In this document: positions 1-7,599 of the stretch, piece after piece
How the letters are laid out: each line of letters opens with the position of its first letter
How positions within the stretch are numbered: position 1 is the first letter of the stretch
Virus record (IMG/VR): IMGVR_UViG_3300044980_000168
Coordinates: 1 to 50,181 of that record
From: a virus
DNA length: 50,181 bases
Direction: 5' to 3' (one strand)
Made by a program: the position numbers and the translations under genes
The notes under the pieces: model-generated
The model's database searches: none
Told to the model about the DNA's origin: nothing
Seen by the model: only the letters and a program-made list of their open reading frames with translations

Positions 1-171
1 TACCCAATGGGAACACGTGCCGGGCTGTCGTCCGGGTCGGCCTAGGTGTCACTGGGCTCGGAGGGTGAGGGAATCTAGACGGGTCTGTAACTGCGATCTG
101 TGGTGGTTTCCTCATCGCGCTGGTTCGTGTAAGGGGTTGGAAGTGCCTGGATATTTTTTGAGGAGACGTGC

Positions 172-444
172 ATGAGCCTGACGTGCGAGATGCTCCTGTT
201 GACGAACTGCGACGCCAACGATCCACCGATGCTGAAGCTTCGCGCGTGGTGTGAGGCACATGCGGGAGGACAGCAATTCGAGCCCATCAAGATGGACAGT
301 GCTGGTGGTCGGCGCTTCTACTCGGATGGCGTCTGGGCTTGTTGCGGCAATTATTTCCCGTGGAAGGAACTTGTAGAGGTCTTCCCCCTCTTTGGATCTT
401 TGGATGGGCAATGGTGCCGAACACGTTCTGTGACAGCATGCTGA
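172..444 (+). CDS. Hypothetical protein, 90 aa
   Basis: A 90-residue protein of unknown function. The ATG has a good ribosome-binding site (AGGAG at 161-165, 6 nt upstream), which is the main support for it being real. It is rich in Cys and Trp in its second half (a DGVWACCGNYFPW stretch), so a small metal-binding or disulfide-containing fold is possible, but I recognise no family. It is the first gene of the rightward group that continues into the DNA polymerase 43 bp further on. Confidence 0.55.
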   Translation: MSLTCEMLLLTNCDANDPPMLKLRAWCEAHAGGQQFEPIKMDSAGGRRFYSDGVWACCGNYFPWKELVEVFPLFGSLDGQWCRTRSVTAC

Positions 445-487
445 TCATCCGAGGTGAGCAAGAGGAGCATCGCGTCGTGGTGACGGC

Positions 488-2452
488 ATGAACGTAATCG
501 CATTCGATACCGAAACCTGTCTCTTCGCACCCGGGCGAATGGCACCGGAGCTTGTTTGCGTGACGTGGCAGCAAGCCTCAGGAACGGGCATAGGCAAGCC
601 GCACATCGTCCATGTAAACGATTCGCTCTGCCTGAGCCTCATCGAAGACTGGCTGACACGACATGGACTGCTTCTCGTCGGCCAAAACGTCGCTTATGAC
701 CTTGCGGTTCTCTGTGCGAAGTGGCCACATCTCGTGCCGCTCGTGTTCGCCAAGTATGACCGAGACGAGATCACGGATACTAAGCTCCGACAGCAGCTCC
801 TGGATATCGCGGCCGGGGAGTTCCGAGGGTACCTGAAGATCTTCGCCAAAGAGGTCCCCATCCTAGATGAGGACGGCAAGCCGACCGAAGACATGCATCT
901 CGTCAAAGGCGCGCGTTTTATCCCGCACAAGTACGACCTGGACGCGCTGCTTTACCGTGCTTCCGGCCGAAGGCTGGACAAGGATACCTGGAGACTTCGT
1001 TACGGAGAGTTCTTGAACGTACCTCTGGACGATTGGCCCGAAGGTGCCCGGATCTATCCTCTGGAGGATGCTCGCGCTACCTTGGAAGTTTTCTTGAAGC
1101 AGGAAGAGCACGTCTCATTCATCCCCGACCAGTTCCGTCAGGCCCGGGCTGCGTGGGCGCTTCATCTGACGAGCGTGTGGGGTCTACGCACGCACGGGCC
1201 CAGCGTCGATAAGCTCGAGCTCGAAACGCTCGGCGCGCTGGCGGAGATAGAAGACGGTTTGAAGGATGTTGGGTTGGTGAGGAGGGCACCCGGAACGAAA
1301 GCAGACGGCACCCGTAATCTCAAGGCCGCTCGTGAGCGAATGGTCCGGGTTTGCGAGGAGCAGGGCAAGCCCGTTCGCCTGACGGACAAGGGTGGGGTCT
1401 CCTTGGACGCGGATGCGTGCGAGGCCTCGGGCGACGATCTCTTGGAAGATTACGCCGAGCTTACATCGCTCAAGACCGTCTTGAAGAAAGACATCCCCGT
1501 TTTGAAGGCAGGTGTGGAGCTGCCGGTGCATACGTCTTTCGGTATGGCGGCTTCGGGACGTACCACGTCAAGCAAGCCGAACGTGCAGAACGTCAGGAGG
1601 CTCCCAGGAATTCGAGAGGTCTTCATTCCAAGGCCGGGCAAGATCTTCGCCCAGGGCGATTACACCGGCATGGAGATGTACACTTTGGCCCAGGTGTGTC
1701 TGAAGCTCTTTGGGCAAAGTGAGCTAGCTCGCGTTCTGAACGAAGGACTGGATGCCCATACGGACCTGGCCTCGATCATCCTTGGAATCTCCTATGAAGA
1801 AGGGATGCGTCGGAAGAAGCTCGGGAACGATGAGGTTTTCAACAACGCCAGGCAGACGGCCAAGGTGGCGAACTTTGGGTTCGGTGGTGGTCTTGGGGCG
1901 GACAACCTGGTCATCTTCGCATGGAAGGAATATCAGGTACGTTTGACAGTGCCAGAAGCCAAGAAACTCAAGGCGACTTGGCTCGAGCGTTGGCCTGAGA
2001 CGAAGCTCTTCTTCGAGCACAATGGCAACCTTGTGGCCGAGGATGAAAGTGGCGGTCAGGGAAAGGGCGTCCTGAAGCAGCTCTTCTCGGATCGCTGGCG
2101 AGGTGGGGCTTCCTTCTGTGCTCTCTGTAATTCATGGTTTCAAGGACTTGCAAGCGACGCTGCGAAGCGAGCTCTCTACTTGGTGGTTCGGGCTTGCTAC
2201 GCCGAATCCTCCTCCGTCCTGTACGGCTCACGTCCGGTCAATTTCGTCCACGACGAAATCATCCTAGAGACGGACGATAATTCGAAGGCACATGACGTTG
2301 CGATGGAACTTGGCCGCGTGATGGTTGTCGGCGCTAATGAGTTTCTTCCGGATGTTCCGGCGAGGGTTGAGCCGCTCCTGGCTCGATGCTGGTCCAAGAA
2401 TGCCAAGCCCAGATTTGGGCCTGATGGGAGGTTAGTTCCGTGGTCACCGTAA
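488..2452 (+). CDS. Family A DNA polymerase with 3'-5' exonuclease domain
   Basis: Phage replicative DNA polymerase of the Pol I (family A) type, 654 aa. The N-terminal proofreading exonuclease shows Exo I (FDTET near residue 6), Exo II (NVAYD) and an Exo III-like YPLED. The polymerase domain shows motif A (GDYTGMEMY, catalytic Asp near 391), motif B (RQTAKVANFGFGGG, Arg near 455) and motif C (FVHDEI near 585). Motif A has Thr-Gly-Met where Pol I has Ser-Gln-Ile, a change seen in many phage enzymes. The length is typical of phage family A polymerases lacking a 5' nuclease. The last codons overlap the RuvC-like gene by 13 nt, so the two are probably co-translated. No strong ribosome-binding site precedes the ATG. 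Confidence 0.95.
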   Translation: MNVIAFDTETCLFAPGRMAPELVCVTWQQASGTGIGKPHIVHVNDSLCLSLIEDWLTRHGLLLVGQNVAYDLAVLCAKWPHLVPLVFAKYDRDEITDTKLRQQLLDIAAGEFRGYLKIFAKEVPILDEDGKPTEDMHLVKGARFIPHKYDLDALLYRASGRRLDKDTWRLRYGEFLNVPLDDWPEGARIYPLEDARATLEVFLKQEEHVSFIPDQFRQARAAWALHLTSVWGLRTHGPSVDKLELETLGALAEIEDGLKDVGLVRRAPGTKADGTRNLKAARERMVRVCEEQGKPVRLTDKGGVSLDADACEASGDDLLEDYAELTSLKTVLKKDIPVLKAGVELPVHTSFGMAASGRTTSSKPNVQNVRRLPGIREVFIPRPGKIFAQGDYTGMEMYTLAQVCLKLFGQSELARVLNEGLDAHTDLASIILGISYEEGMRRKKLGNDEVFNNARQTAKVANFGFGGGLGADNLVIFAWKEYQVRLTVPEAKKLKATWLERWPETKLFFEHNGNLVAEDESGGQGKGVLKQLFSDRWRGGASFCALCNSWFQGLASDAAKRALYLVVRACYAESSSVLYGSRPVNFVHDEIILETDDNSKAHDVAMELGRVMVVGANEFLPDVPARVEPLLARCWSKNAKPRFGPDGRLVPWSP

Positions 2453-2958
2453 AACCCTTCGCCCCCCAACAGGGCTCACCCGTCCCACAAAAGTTCCATG
2501 GGGACAGATGGGACGTTTCTATTGATCCGGGGGCCCATACTGGGTGGGCACTGTTCGTCACGCACCATGGCGTGTTCGGTAAGCGGGACATTGAGTTGGC
2601 TGCATGTGGCGTAGGTAGGCCTCCTTTTGGGGACCAAGTCGTCATCGAGTTGCCCCAGGCTTATCCTTCCTCTCCTGTGCCTACGAACGATCTGATTACG
2701 CTGGCGTTTTTGGCGGGTCGCCTTCTTTCCCATGCGCACGCGCCGCGTAACGGCGAAGGCGCCAGCCTCGTCCGCCCACACGATTGGAAGGGAAACCTCC
2801 CCAAGGGCATCTGCGCCGCGCGTGTTATCCAGAAGCTTTCCTCCGATGAGATTCGGGTGGTGAACGAAGCGGAGCGTGAGGTTCCGAAGGGTCAGCGATT
2901 CGATATGCTCGACGCGATAGGGATCGGCTTGTATGCCTTCCGGGGGGTGAAGCTGTGA
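2440..2958 (+). CDS. RuvC-like Holliday-junction resolvase / RNase H-fold nuclease
   Basis: A 172-aa protein with the RuvC/RNase H-fold acidic pattern: Asp29 in VSIDPGAHTGW on strand 1, Glu70 in VVIELPQ, and a C-terminal DMLDAIG helix (Asp155, Asp158). These four acids would bind two metal ions. Phage enzymes of this kind resolve recombination or replication branches before packaging. The GTG start lies inside the end of the polymerase gene, which supports a replication role. The N-terminal 20 residues are poorly conserved in type, so a slightly later start cannot be excluded. Confidence 0.8.
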   Translation: MVTVKPFAPQQGSPVPQKFHGDRWDVSIDPGAHTGWALFVTHHGVFGKRDIELAACGVGRPPFGDQVVIELPQAYPSSPVPTNDLITLAFLAGRLLSHAHAPRNGEGASLVRPHDWKGNLPKGICAARVIQKLSSDEIRVVNEAEREVPKGQRFDMLDAIGIGLYAFRGVKL

Positions 2959-3380
2959 CCAAAGACGAACGATATGAACGGGAAGCCCCTCCTTGGGGCT
3001 CGATGCTCCTATGTGCCGCAGCGCTCCTAGTGTGCGCGCTCAATTTCGGCGAATGTGGCAGGGGCGGCAACGGTTGTGGCGACGTCGGCTGTAACCGACC
3101 TAGGCGGCTCGAACCCCATCAGATACAAGTCCGCCCTGTCAATTCGATGGGCCACGAGATCGCCGCAAGGAATCTGTCCTCCAGGCACGTTCACCATCAC
3201 GTTCGCCGACCGGCAGCCACAATACCCCAGCATGCCTTGGCTGCGCATCCTACGGAGAGCTTCCTTCGCTCCATAATCCATCGCAGGTGGCATAACTTGC
3301 CATGGCCCGAGCTCGCCTTGCTTCCCCTTCGCGTCCCTTCTGAACCCACTTTCAAGGGCGGCGATGTTCATGAGGCGTAA
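2955..3380 (+). CDS. Possible short membrane protein; reading frame runs over the opposite-strand lysis gene
   Basis: A GTG at 2955 overlaps the stop of the RuvC-like gene by 4 nt (GTGA), the coupling pattern used throughout this arm. The first 33 residues look like a charged N-terminus followed by a transmembrane helix (MLLCAAALLVCALNF). After about residue 35 the frame runs antisense through the convincing transglycosylase-like gene and its sequence looks like non-coding translation. Either a short membrane peptide has lost or moved its stop, or the frame is spurious. Confidence 0.25.
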   Translation: MTKDERYEREAPPWGSMLLCAAALLVCALNFGECGRGGNGCGDVGCNRPRRLEPHQIQVRPVNSMGHEIAARNLSSRHVHHHVRRPAATIPQHALAAHPTESFLRSIIHRRWHNLPWPELALLPLRVPSEPTFKGGDVHEA

Positions 3381-3533
3381 CATTTCTTGGGCTGTTGCAT
3401 TCATGGAATCTTCGAGCGCTGCAACCTCCGCAGCATCTAGCCACATGTCACGAGCCTGCTCTCCGGCAAGTTTGGGCCAAAAAGCAAGTACGAAAGCAAC
3501 GAGGTATAGGACCACGGGCACGCGTTTTAGCAT
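3027..3533 (-). CDS. Lytic transglycosylase-like (SLT/lysozyme fold) protein with N-terminal membrane anchor
   Basis: A 168-aa protein beginning with a hydrophobic signal or anchor (about residues 5-20). It then shows the goose-lysozyme/SLT signature: catalytic Glu61 in AALESGF followed by GELGPWQVMPP (74-83), as in soluble lytic transglycosylases. It would cleave peptidoglycan glycan strands, either at DNA entry or at lysis. It is the only leftward gene in the left arm and stands divergent to the small gene starting at 3549. A second peptidoglycan hydrolase lies at 7009-7599. No clear ribosome-binding site is visible. Confidence 0.7.
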   Translation of the reverse strand: MLKRVPVVLYLVAFVLAFWPKLAGEQARDMWLDAAEVAALEDSMNATAQEMLRLMNIAALESGFRRDAKGKQGELGPWQVMPPAMDYGAKEALRRMRSQGMLGYCGCRSANVMVNVPGGQIPCGDLVAHRIDRADLYLMGFEPPRSVTADVATTVAAPATFAEIERAH

Positions 3534-3548
3534 GGACAGGTGGGGACA

Positions 3549-3806
3549 ATGAACGGCACCGTGAACGGCAAGCCGATCCCCGAGGAGGTCACGGCCGACT
3601 GGACGGCGATGGAATCGATCCGCTGCAAGCAGGTCGCGGACTTCATCGCCAGGTGGCCGAACTTTCGCCAGCTCGCTGCGTATGGATTGCTCGTCGAGGC
3701 CATCGCGGTCTGCGACACGTTTGGCGTCAATGTCGAGGACTTCGTCGCGAAGCTTCGCAAGGCCGAGCCGAAGTTACCGATCCTCCTGCCGCCGAGGTCG
3801 TCATGA
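3549..3806 (+). CDS. Hypothetical protein, 85 aa
   Basis: Small soluble protein of unknown function. I chose the ATG at 3549 over the GTG at 3540 because AGGTGGGG (3538-3545) sits just upstream as a ribosome-binding site. The sequence is globular and mostly helical (WTAMESIRCKQVADFIARW). It starts a run of three genes linked by 4-nt overlaps; its stop overlaps the next ATG as ATGA at 3803-3806. Confidence 0.6.
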   Translation: MNGTVNGKPIPEEVTADWTAMESIRCKQVADFIARWPNFRQLAAYGLLVEAIAVCDTFGVNVEDFVAKLRKAEPKLPILLPPRSS

Positions 3807-4027
3807 CCGCCCCCCGCAAGTCCCTCGGCACGTCGCCCAAGCCCCCGCAGTCGCGCGCGCATCACTCAAGGGCGGCCAAGCTGGAAGTGACGCGGCTCGA
3901 GCTGGAAGAGGCAGCGCGGGAACTGGCCCGAGCCTGGTCACACGAAGGCAGCTGGCCTGCGGCGCGAGAACGCATACGCATCGCGTCGCTCGCCTTCGCC
4001 CGGCTCTCGCCGAAGGGGGCGCTGTGA
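3803..4027 (+). CDS. Hypothetical basic protein, 74 aa
   Basis: Starts at an ATGA overlap with the previous gene and ends in a GTGA overlap with the next, which is the strongest argument for this frame. The N-terminal third is Pro/Ser/Arg-rich and likely flexible. The rest is predicted helical (KLEVTRLELEEAARELARAW). Function is unknown. Confidence 0.55.
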   Translation: MTAPRKSLGTSPKPPQSRAHHSRAAKLEVTRLELEEAARELARAWSHEGSWPAARERIRIASLAFARLSPKGAL

Positions 4028-4611
4028 AGCCGATGCACGTGGTGCCGTGCTCCGCATGTCGGGGGACCGGCAGCGCTGGTCCGTGTGGCTGCATGCATTG
4101 CGACGGCATCGGCGGGCTCTTGGCGGACTGCGAAGACCCGGCGCTGGCCGACCTACGCGCCCAGCTCGCGGTCGCCGAGGCTCGGGTGCGGAAACTGGAG
4201 TCTCAGGGGCCTTCGGCCGAGCGAGTAGAGCAGGCCATCCGAGACGCGTGCGAGTACACCGACTTGCGGACTGCGGTGAAGGCAGCAGAACAGCGCGCCA
4301 CCCTCGCGGAGTCGCGCCTGGCGGACGCGGTGCGGCAGGTAGCGGAGCTGGAGGGACGAGGCGCGCCACATTGGACGCACTACAAGGCCAGACTGGAAGC
4401 AGCCGAGTCGCGCCTGTCACTGGCGGTGGCGATGCTGGAGGAGTGCATCGGGGACATCGACTCTGACGAGGGGCTCTACGAGTGGGGCTTGTATGCCTAT
4501 CGCGACCCGCCGCCAGAGCAGGAAGTGTGGACCGGGAAGGCGCAGGAACTAATCGACCGGGCCCGCGCCCTACTCGAGGAACTGAAGGAGAAACAATGCT
4601 TATCCGGTTGA
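4024..4611 (+). CDS. Zinc-ribbon (DnaJ-type CxxCxGxG) and coiled-coil protein
   Basis: A 195-aa protein read from the GTG at 4024 (GTGA overlap). Residues 8-30 hold a DnaJ-like cysteine cluster: C-x2-C-R-G-T-G followed by CGCMHCDGIGG, expected to bind zinc. Residues 40-130 form a long heptad-rich coiled coil (LRAQLAVAEARVRKLES). The C-terminal part is acidic and Trp/Tyr-rich. Phage proteins of this plan are common in small-gene arrays but have no agreed function. The frame is open further upstream, but that part reads as non-coding. Confidence 0.6.
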   Translation: MKPMHVVPCSACRGTGSAGPCGCMHCDGIGGLLADCEDPALADLRAQLAVAEARVRKLESQGPSAERVEQAIRDACEYTDLRTAVKAAEQRATLAESRLADAVRQVAELEGRGAPHWTHYKARLEAAESRLSLAVAMLEECIGDIDSDEGLYEWGLYAYRDPPPEQEVWTGKAQELIDRARALLEELKEKQCLSG

Positions 4612-4629
4612 CACACCAATGAGGTCCTC

Positions 4630-5073
4630 ATGAGCGTAAAGAGGCTAATCCGTAAGTTACCTGCGTTACCAGATCCGGACGACTACGTGTTCATTCAGGG
4701 TATGCGCGAATGGTTGGCGCATTGGCCCGAAGGGCGACCTAGCGTACCAATACAGATCGAGTCATTGAGGAGGCTACTGGCGCTCGCAAGGCCCGGTCCG
4801 CTTGGTATAACGACCGGGCTTGTCATCGTGGTGGATGGGCATGATGTAAAAGTGCCGCCGATTCGCTATCCGTACGAGCACAAGCCCCCCGCTGGAAAAC
4901 ACTGGATGACCGGGGCGATGATCAAAGCGGCATCCGGCACCCCCACGTCGAACAGTCTCTATAGAGAATCGGAGACGTCATGCGACGAACCGGACGACTT
5001 CATCGGCGACGGCGCCTTGCTGGTCATCGAAGGAGGCGAGCGGTTTCACACTGTTCCGCCCGCAACGTTCTAA
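4630..5073 (+). CDS. Multiubiquitin-type beta-grasp domain protein
   Basis: A 147-aa protein. Residues about 63-144 match the layout of the bacterial multiubiquitin domain (Multi_ubiq, ubiquitin-like beta-grasp): a first strand pair around IVVDGHDVKVPP, the helix turn MTGAMIKAASGTP, a SLYRE strand, a Gly/Asp turn, and the closing strand ending GGERFHTVPPATF, which is nearly a family signature. Residues 1-60 are a separate basic/helical part I do not recognise. In bacteria such domains usually sit beside E1, E2 or JAB-type genes; none is visible here. There is no C-terminal GG tail. A GAGG (4620-4623) lies before the start. An interfering or decoy role against host ubiquitin-like conjugation is only a guess. 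Confidence 0.65.
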   Translation: MSVKRLIRKLPALPDPDDYVFIQGMREWLAHWPEGRPSVPIQIESLRRLLALARPGPLGITTGLVIVVDGHDVKVPPIRYPYEHKPPAGKHWMTGAMIKAASGTPTSNSLYRESETSCDEPDDFIGDGALLVIEGGERFHTVPPATF

Positions 5074-5106
5074 GTGTGCATGAACCGGATAAGCATGGGA
5101 GAAACC

Positions 5107-6027
5107 ATGAGTGACGGCGTGCGATGGGCGATACGGGAATCTATGCCGGGAAGGGACGGGCCTTGGCTGCAGGACTACTCGCTCATTGAGGGGCCAACTG
5201 TTGGTCAGCCGGCCAGCGAACGCATGACGTGGGGCAACCGGCACACTGCACGGGTTACGGTGCGATTTCTGAACGTGTCAACGAACAACCACTACAAACT
5301 CATCCGCCTGACCCGCAAGCCCCGGGGGCCTCGGGTGGACCCAGGCAACGGGCTGCCGCACGAGACAACCGGCGGCAAGGATGCGTTGCAATGGCGCGCG
5401 GAGGCCTTTGCCGCCGAAGCCCGCGCCACCGAGGCGGAGGGTAAGCTGGTGTCCTTGACCGAGAACGAGCTGCCTATCCTGCGGAGCGCCAATGCCGCGC
5501 TCAAGGCCGAGGTGGAGCGACTACGCGAAGAGCTGAAGTCGGCCAGTCAGGAGGACGTGGTACGCGTGGGCTCGCGTCTCTGGCGGTGCGAGCTGGAACT
5601 GGATAAGGCACGTGCGGAGCGTCAGCCGGAGCTAGCTCGGGTCGCAAACCTGAACTATGCGAACGGCCGCCGCGTCGCGCTAGATGAGGTGCGTCAGAGC
5701 ATCGCCGCCCGCATCGCCGAGACGGGGCCGGGGGAGCGGGTGCCGAGTGCGCAGGGAACGGGATGGGAGCGCGATGGGTCCGGCGCGTGGTTCGCGTCAT
5801 GCTGCACCCCGCCCCCCGAGCCGGCCGCGGTGTTCGATCCGCCGCTGCACGAGGTCACGATGCGCGATGGGACGAAGCGCGCGACGATCACGCACGCCGA
5901 CAAGATGCGACGAGACGCTGACCGGGCAGCCGCAGCCGATCCGGCCGCGAAGCCGGTGTGCTGCTGCGATCCGAGGCAACTCGGTCACCACGGTATCTGC
6001 CCCCTCGCCAAGCGGGCCGGCTCGTGA
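5107..6027 (+). CDS. Hypothetical coiled-coil protein with C-terminal Cys/His cluster, 306 aa
   Basis: The ATG at 5107 follows GGGAGAAA (5098-5105); upstream GTG and ATG codons in frame (5074, 5080, 5095) lack such a site. The N-terminal 75 residues look like a small beta-rich globular domain. Residues about 90-160 form a coiled coil (LRSANAALKAEVERLREEL). The C-terminus ends in a probable metal site, CCCDPRQLGHHGICPLAK. Similar coiled-coil plus Cys-cluster designs recur in this arm (4024-4611, 6309-6512), so these may be related phage accessory proteins of unknown function. Confidence 0.6.
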   Translation: MSDGVRWAIRESMPGRDGPWLQDYSLIEGPTVGQPASERMTWGNRHTARVTVRFLNVSTNNHYKLIRLTRKPRGPRVDPGNGLPHETTGGKDALQWRAEAFAAEARATEAEGKLVSLTENELPILRSANAALKAEVERLREELKSASQEDVVRVGSRLWRCELELDKARAERQPELARVANLNYANGRRVALDEVRQSIAARIAETGPGERVPSAQGTGWERDGSGAWFASCCTPPPEPAAVFDPPLHEVTMRDGTKRATITHADKMRRDADRAAAADPAAKPVCCCDPRQLGHHGICPLAKRAGS

Positions 6028-6087
6028 GCCGGACGACGGTTTCCGCTACTTCTCGGCGATCGGAAGCAACGGCAAGAACTGATCGAG

Positions 6088-6312
6088 ATGGGCTGTCCAC
6101 GCGATGTCCCGTGGGAGATGGTTGCGAAGTTCGAAGCCGACTGTCGGCGCAACCACGACCAGTCCGTCGAGCGGATCGCCGAGCGTGGCGGGCTCGACCC
6201 GTGGGAGCTGATGGCCGTCGTGCAAGGCAAGGGATGGCGAGAGGTATCGCAGACGCCCGCGCACGTTGTCGTCGACTGGATCAAGACGGCCAGTGGGAAG
6301 AAACGGACGTGT
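6088..6312 (+). CDS. Hypothetical protein fragment, likely frameshifted into the following gene
   Basis: From the ATG at 6088 the first 65-70 codons read as a normal acidic/helical protein (VERIAERGGLDPWELMAVV, then VVVDWIKTASG). The same frame then stays open without a stop as far as 7062, but its middle is Arg/Ser-rich junk while the real coding signal moves to another frame from about 6309. Either this gene is fused by a frameshift near 6295-6312 (an AAGAAAC run lies at 6299-6305) to the 67-residue frame ending at 6512, or it overlaps it. I give only the credible part. Confidence 0.4.
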
Positions 6313-6512
6313 CGATCCTCCGAGCCAACCTCGCCGCCCTCACGGCCGAGCGCGACGCCCTGCGCGGGCTGGTGGCAGAGATGGTGCAGGCAATCCGGAC
6401 CGGCCATGCCGCGCGCAAGAAGTCGCTGCTATGCGCTACGCCATGCGTGTGGTGCGATCTACCGGAACGCCCCGACGTCCGCGCGTGCATCGATGCGAAG
6501 GAGGGCAAGTGA
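6309..6512 (+). CDS. Small coiled-coil/Cys-rich protein, 67 aa (or C-terminus of the preceding gene)
   Basis: Read from GTG 6309. It begins with a coiled coil (ILRANLAALTAERDAL) and ends with a probable metal-binding pair, CATPCVWCDLPERPDVRAC. Its stop overlaps the next ATG by one base (TGATG at 6510-6514). It has no convincing ribosome-binding site, which fits the idea that it is the downstream half of the gene starting at 6088. Function is unknown. Confidence 0.5.
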   Translation: MSILRANLAALTAERDALRGLVAEMVQAIRTGHAARKKSLLCATPCVWCDLPERPDVRACIDAKEGK

Positions 6513-6715
6513 TGACGTTCACGTTCTCGATCGACGTGCTGTACGCAGTCAAGTGGCTCGTCGTGGCGACGTATCTGTTTGTCAGCGGCTGGATGATGTC
6601 CCAGTATCGCGACTGCGGCTTCGGATTGCAGCTGCTGATCACGGTCACGTGGCCGATCATGTATCCGGCGCGATGGATGTGGTTGGCATGGTTGTGGACT
6701 TGGAGGAAGACATGA
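6512..6715 (+). CDS. Small membrane protein with two predicted helices, 67 aa
   Basis: The ATG at 6512 follows GGAGGG (6500-6505), a strong ribosome-binding site. Two hydrophobic segments are visible, about residues 9-29 (VLYAVKWLVVATYLFVSGWM) and 38-62 (LLITVTWPIMYPARWMWLAW), and the tail is basic (RKT). It could be a small inner-membrane protein or a holin-like factor, though the lysis cassette lies on the other strand. Its stop overlaps the next ATG (ATGA, 6712-6715). Confidence 0.6.
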   Translation: MTFTFSIDVLYAVKWLVVATYLFVSGWMMSQYRDCGFGLQLLITVTWPIMYPARWMWLAWLWTWRKT

Positions 6716-7062
6716 CCGCCCCTATGCTGCGAGCGATGGCCACGGAGCTGGGGCGGGAGGCATGTGCGGCCTACACGCAGGCGCTCTGTCTCATGCTTCC
6801 ACATGACCCGCGAGAGGATGAAGTGACGGTGATCCATCGGGTCACCGTCGAGATGGCGACCGCACCGGGCCATCGCCTTGCTGCGATTCTTCGAGTCGCG
6901 AGGACTCGATGCGTGCAGAGATGGGACCGAATGCGCGGCCTGCGGCGAGAAGCCACACGATCCCGACTGCGCCCTCGCCTCCCTCCTGCGGCCGGGGGCG
7001 GGGCGACCCTAGGCGCTGGGCGGCTCGTAGTCGGCCCGCACGTCGAGGGTAGTCGTCGCTAG
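6712..7062 (+). CDS. Hypothetical protein, 116 aa as read; 3' half probably in the wrong frame
   Basis: Starts at an ATGA overlap with the membrane protein. The first 55 residues look like a real helical protein (MLRAMATELGREACAAYTQA). Beyond about 6870 this frame becomes Arg-rich and runs antisense into the endolysin gene, whereas a neighbouring frame gives a convincing Cys-rich ending that stops at 7012. A +1 shift between about 6855 and 6880 would join the two halves. It could be a sequencing indel, a decayed gene or a true frameshift. Confidence 0.45.
   Translation: MTAPMLRAMATELGREACAAYTQALCLMLPHDPREDEVTVIHRVTVEMATAPGHRLAAILRVARTRCVQRWDRMRGLRREATRSRLRPRLPPAAGGGATLGAGRLVVGPHVEGSRR
6878..7012 (+). 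CDS. Cys-rich C-terminal part in another frame (44 codons, TTG start possible)
   Basis: In the frame ending at the TAG 7010-7012 the sequence reads as a plausible metal-binding tail: FFESRGLDAC, then CAACGEKPHDPDCALASLL. That is much more protein-like than the overlapping frame of the 6712 gene. No ATG or GTG is available after the in-frame stop at 6830, so either a TTG (6878) starts a 44-aa peptide or this is the true end of the 6712 gene after a frameshift. It overlaps the stop of the leftward endolysin gene by 4 nt. Confidence 0.4.
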   Translation: MLRFFESRGLDACRDGTECAACGEKPHDPDCALASLLRPGAGRP

Positions 7063-7599
7063 GACGGCCATGTCTACCGGGTCGGGTAGCTCGGGCTCGG
7101 TGACCGCGACGTCGCCCCCAAGCAGGGCGAGGTAGTAGGCCTGCCAGCGCTCGACGCCGGCCGCGTATGCGGCCTCTGGGGCTGTATAGTAGCCCCTCTG
7201 GCGCAGCCCCGCCGCGAAGGCTTGGGCATCCCCCGCCACGGCCGCCGACCACGCCTCGGGCCAGTGGGAGGCCAAGGCGTGCAGGTAGTACTGGCACCCG
7301 ATCTGGAGGCTGGGCCACGCGCTGAAGTCGCAGTCCTGCGCCACGGGGGCGGGCGGGTTGCCCTGCCACTCGGTCGTGCGGAAGGTGCAGTAGTTCTCGC
7401 TGCACCCACGCTTGAAGTTACCCACATTGAAGCAGATGCAACTCTTGCCGTTGGCGGTCTCCAGGGCGATCTGGGCGAGGAGCACCGCGAGGGTGTGATG
7501 CGCCGCCTCGTGCCCCATCTCGGCCACGTATGCGTGGTCGAGCGCCGCGATGATGGTGGCGGGGGTGAACGGGGTCGTGAGGGCGGCGACTTGGGTCAC
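7009..7599 (-). CDS. Peptidoglycan hydrolase / endolysin, GH73-like glucosaminidase
   Basis: A 196-aa protein of the endo-N-acetylglucosaminidase/FlgJ-like lysozyme group. It shows the helix and catalytic Glu47 in LLAQIALETANGKS, followed by the aromatic FNVGNFKRG turn, and later YYLHALASHWP and the repeat-like GLRQRGYYTAP...Y stretch typical of these enzymes. There is no signal peptide, so export through a holin is likely. It is the last gene of the long leftward operon and clusters with holin-like and lipoprotein genes, which supports a host-lysis role. Confidence 0.75.
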   Translation of the reverse strand: MTQVAALTTPFTPATIIAALDHAYVAEMGHEAAHHTLAVLLAQIALETANGKSCICFNVGNFKRGCSENYCTFRTTEWQGNPPAPVAQDCDFSAWPSLQIGCQYYLHALASHWPEAWSAAVAGDAQAFAAGLRQRGYYTAPEAAYAAGVERWQAYYLALLGGDVAVTEPELPDPVDMAVLATTTLDVRADYEPPSA

